From assembly GCA_964537965.1 (NCBI GenBank), contig CAZIDB010000228.1:1-7464 (forward strand): a stretch of DNA of 7,464 nt, written 5' to 3'. Made by a program: the position numbers and the translations under genes. The notes beneath the pieces are model-generated. The model was given only the letters and a program-made list of their open reading frames with translations, had not been told where the DNA came from and did not search any database. Of the stretch, positions 6,531 to 7,464 are shown piece by piece. Origin of the DNA: SURF-24 sp964537965 (GTDB taxonomy: Bacteria; Bacteroidota; Ignavibacteria; Ignavibacteriales; SURF-24). Position 1 is the stretch's first letter. Every line of letters begins with the position of its first letter.

Positions 6531-6564
6531 AAAAACAATCCCGAAGAAAAAATCCGGGATTGTT
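6531..6564 (-). terminator. intrinsic terminator of glnA
   Basis: AACAATCCCG (6534-6543) and CGGGATTGTT (6555-6564) form a perfect 10-bp stem with an 11-nt loop. Read on the - strand, the stem ends in TT and is followed by TTT, giving five consecutive T residues. It starts about 11 nt after the glnA stop codon. The + strand side has no comparable T-tract, so it serves the - strand. Confidence 0.85.
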
Positions 6565-6574
6565 ATAATTAAGA

Positions 6575-7464
6575 TTACAAATTGAAATACATTTTGTATT
6601 CGAATGGGTGCGGCATTGTACCGATTGCTTTTATCTCTTCGTGTTTAAGCTTAACCCATTGATCAAGCAGTTCATCCGTAAAAATATTACCGCGTCGCAG
6701 GAAATCATTATCCTCGGCCAAAGCATCCAAAGCTTCATCAAGATTTCTTGGCAGGAAGTGTATACTTTCTTTTGCGGAATCATCAAAAATGTTTTTATCA
6801 AATGGTCCGTAACCTTCTTTAACGGGATCAATCTTATTTACAACTCCATCTATTCCGGCAAGTAAAATAGAAACCAAACATAAATAAGGATTTGCAGTTG
6901 CATCAGATGGACGGTACTCAAATCTTGCTTCCTGGGGATTTGTAACATACTTAGGAATTCTAATTGCAGATGCGCGGTTCCCTGTTCCGTAAGTTAAAGC
7001 TACCGGCGCTTCAAAGCCCGGGACTAAGCGTTTAAAAGAATTTGTACTTGGATTAGTAAAAGCAGATAATGCCGGTCCATGTTTTAGTATTCCGCCTATA
7101 AAATATCTGCCAAGTTCATTAATATTTCCATATTCACCCTTTTTATAGAAAGCATTTTTCCCGTTCTTGGTTACAAACAAATGAAGATGCATTCCGTTAC
7201 CTGCCTGCTGGTACATTGGCTTGGGCATAAAAGTGATAAATAAATCTTTCAGTCTTGCCAGGTTAAATAAAGCATATTTAGCAGTAACAATATGATCGGA
7301 TGTATCTAAAAGATTATGGAAATAAGTTTCAATTTCCTGCTGCCCGCGCTCACCGGTTTCATGATGATGATATTTTACCTTTATACCAAATCTCTGCAGA
7401 ACCTTGCAGGCTTCATCTCTGAAATCATCATAAGCATCAAAAGGATTTGCGGCGTGATAACCTT
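6575..7464 (-). CDS. glnA: glutamine synthetase type I, C-terminal part (runs off the window)
   Basis: This enzyme makes glutamine from glutamate, ammonia and ATP in the cytosol, as a dodecamer in type I enzymes. The frame is open to the window edge, giving about 295 residues here. Roughly the first 150-180 residues, including the beta-grasp domain, lie outside. The ATG at 7228 is internal, since the open frame upstream encodes conserved GS sequence (GYHAANPFDAYDDFRDEA, KYHHHETGERGQQEIE). Active-site marks are the HHHE and QQE metal ligands, FMPKPM, NGMHLHLF with the ATP/metal-site His, the NPSTNSFKRLVPGFEAPV loop with the Arg and flap Glu, NRASAIRIP, RFEYRPSDATANPYL, and the C-terminal HPFEYKMYFNL. 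At the adenylylation site of enteric enzymes (KNLYDLP) this protein has KNIFDDS, so the modified Tyr is Phe. That points to a type without adenylylation control. The tail is in the style of GSI enzymes. A perfect-stem terminator follows. Confidence 0.95.
   Translation of the reverse strand, partial: GYHAANPFDAYDDFRDEACKVLQRFGIKVKYHHHETGERGQQEIETYFHNLLDTSDHIVTAKYALFNLARLKDLFITFMPKPMYQQAGNGMHLHLFVTKNGKNAFYKKGEYGNINELGRYFIGGILKHGPALSAFTNPSTNSFKRLVPGFEAPVALTYGTGNRASAIRIPKYVTNPQEARFEYRPSDATANPYLCLVSILLAGIDGVVNKIDPVKEGYGPFDKNIFDDSAKESIHFLPRNLDEALDALAEDNDFLRRGNIFTDELLDQWVKLKHEEIKAIGTMPHPFEYKMYFNL

Noticed and set aside
7226..7228. ATG at 7228 as the start of glutamine synthetase
   Set aside because: The same frame stays open to 7464 and encodes conserved GS sequence including HHHE and QQE, so this Met (in FMPKPM) is internal and the gene is cut by the window edge.

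Overview
The window looks like chromosomal DNA from a member of the Ignavibacteria/Chlorobi side of the Bacteroidota. It is AT-rich. It encodes a secreted protein with a type IX secretion (T9SS) type A sorting domain in the Ignavibacteria style (NFPNPFNP ... VYDLLGKEV ... LSAGTYFYKL). Shine-Dalgarno sites are weak or absent at some genes. The lineage call rests on remembered family patterns, not on a search.

Layout, left to right. Positions 1-191 carry no gene that I can see. A small gene (192-569, +) follows, for a tail-anchored-looking membrane protein that I do not recognise, then a weak terminator-like hairpin. Next is a 761-residue exported beta-strand-rich protein (707-2992, +) ending in a T9SS sorting domain. 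A compact palindromic element resembling a REP doublet is embedded in-frame in its coding sequence (2486-2552). After its stop codon come four degenerate 8-bp tandem units and a good intrinsic terminator (3029-3054).

The second block is a tight + strand cluster. It holds a DUF985 cupin (3205-3699), a YmdB-type macrodomain ADP-ribose deacetylase (3715-4242) and an exported class A beta-lactamase-fold serine hydrolase (4217-5494). The gap between the first two is 15 nt and the second pair overlaps, so the three are probably co-transcribed. No shared pathway is established by the sequence.

The right-hand block is on the - strand. It holds the 3' two-thirds of glnA (type I glutamine synthetase, running off the window at 7464), its terminator (6531-6564), and a DMT/EamA-family transporter (5500-6390) that converges on the serine hydrolase with only 5 nt between them. 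No stretch longer than 300 nt lacks a gene. Most of the window is ordinary. The strongest unusual signal is the palindromic element inside the T9SS cargo gene. Lesser ones are the missing Glu166 counterpart in the serine hydrolase and the missing adenylylation tyrosine in glutamine synthetase.
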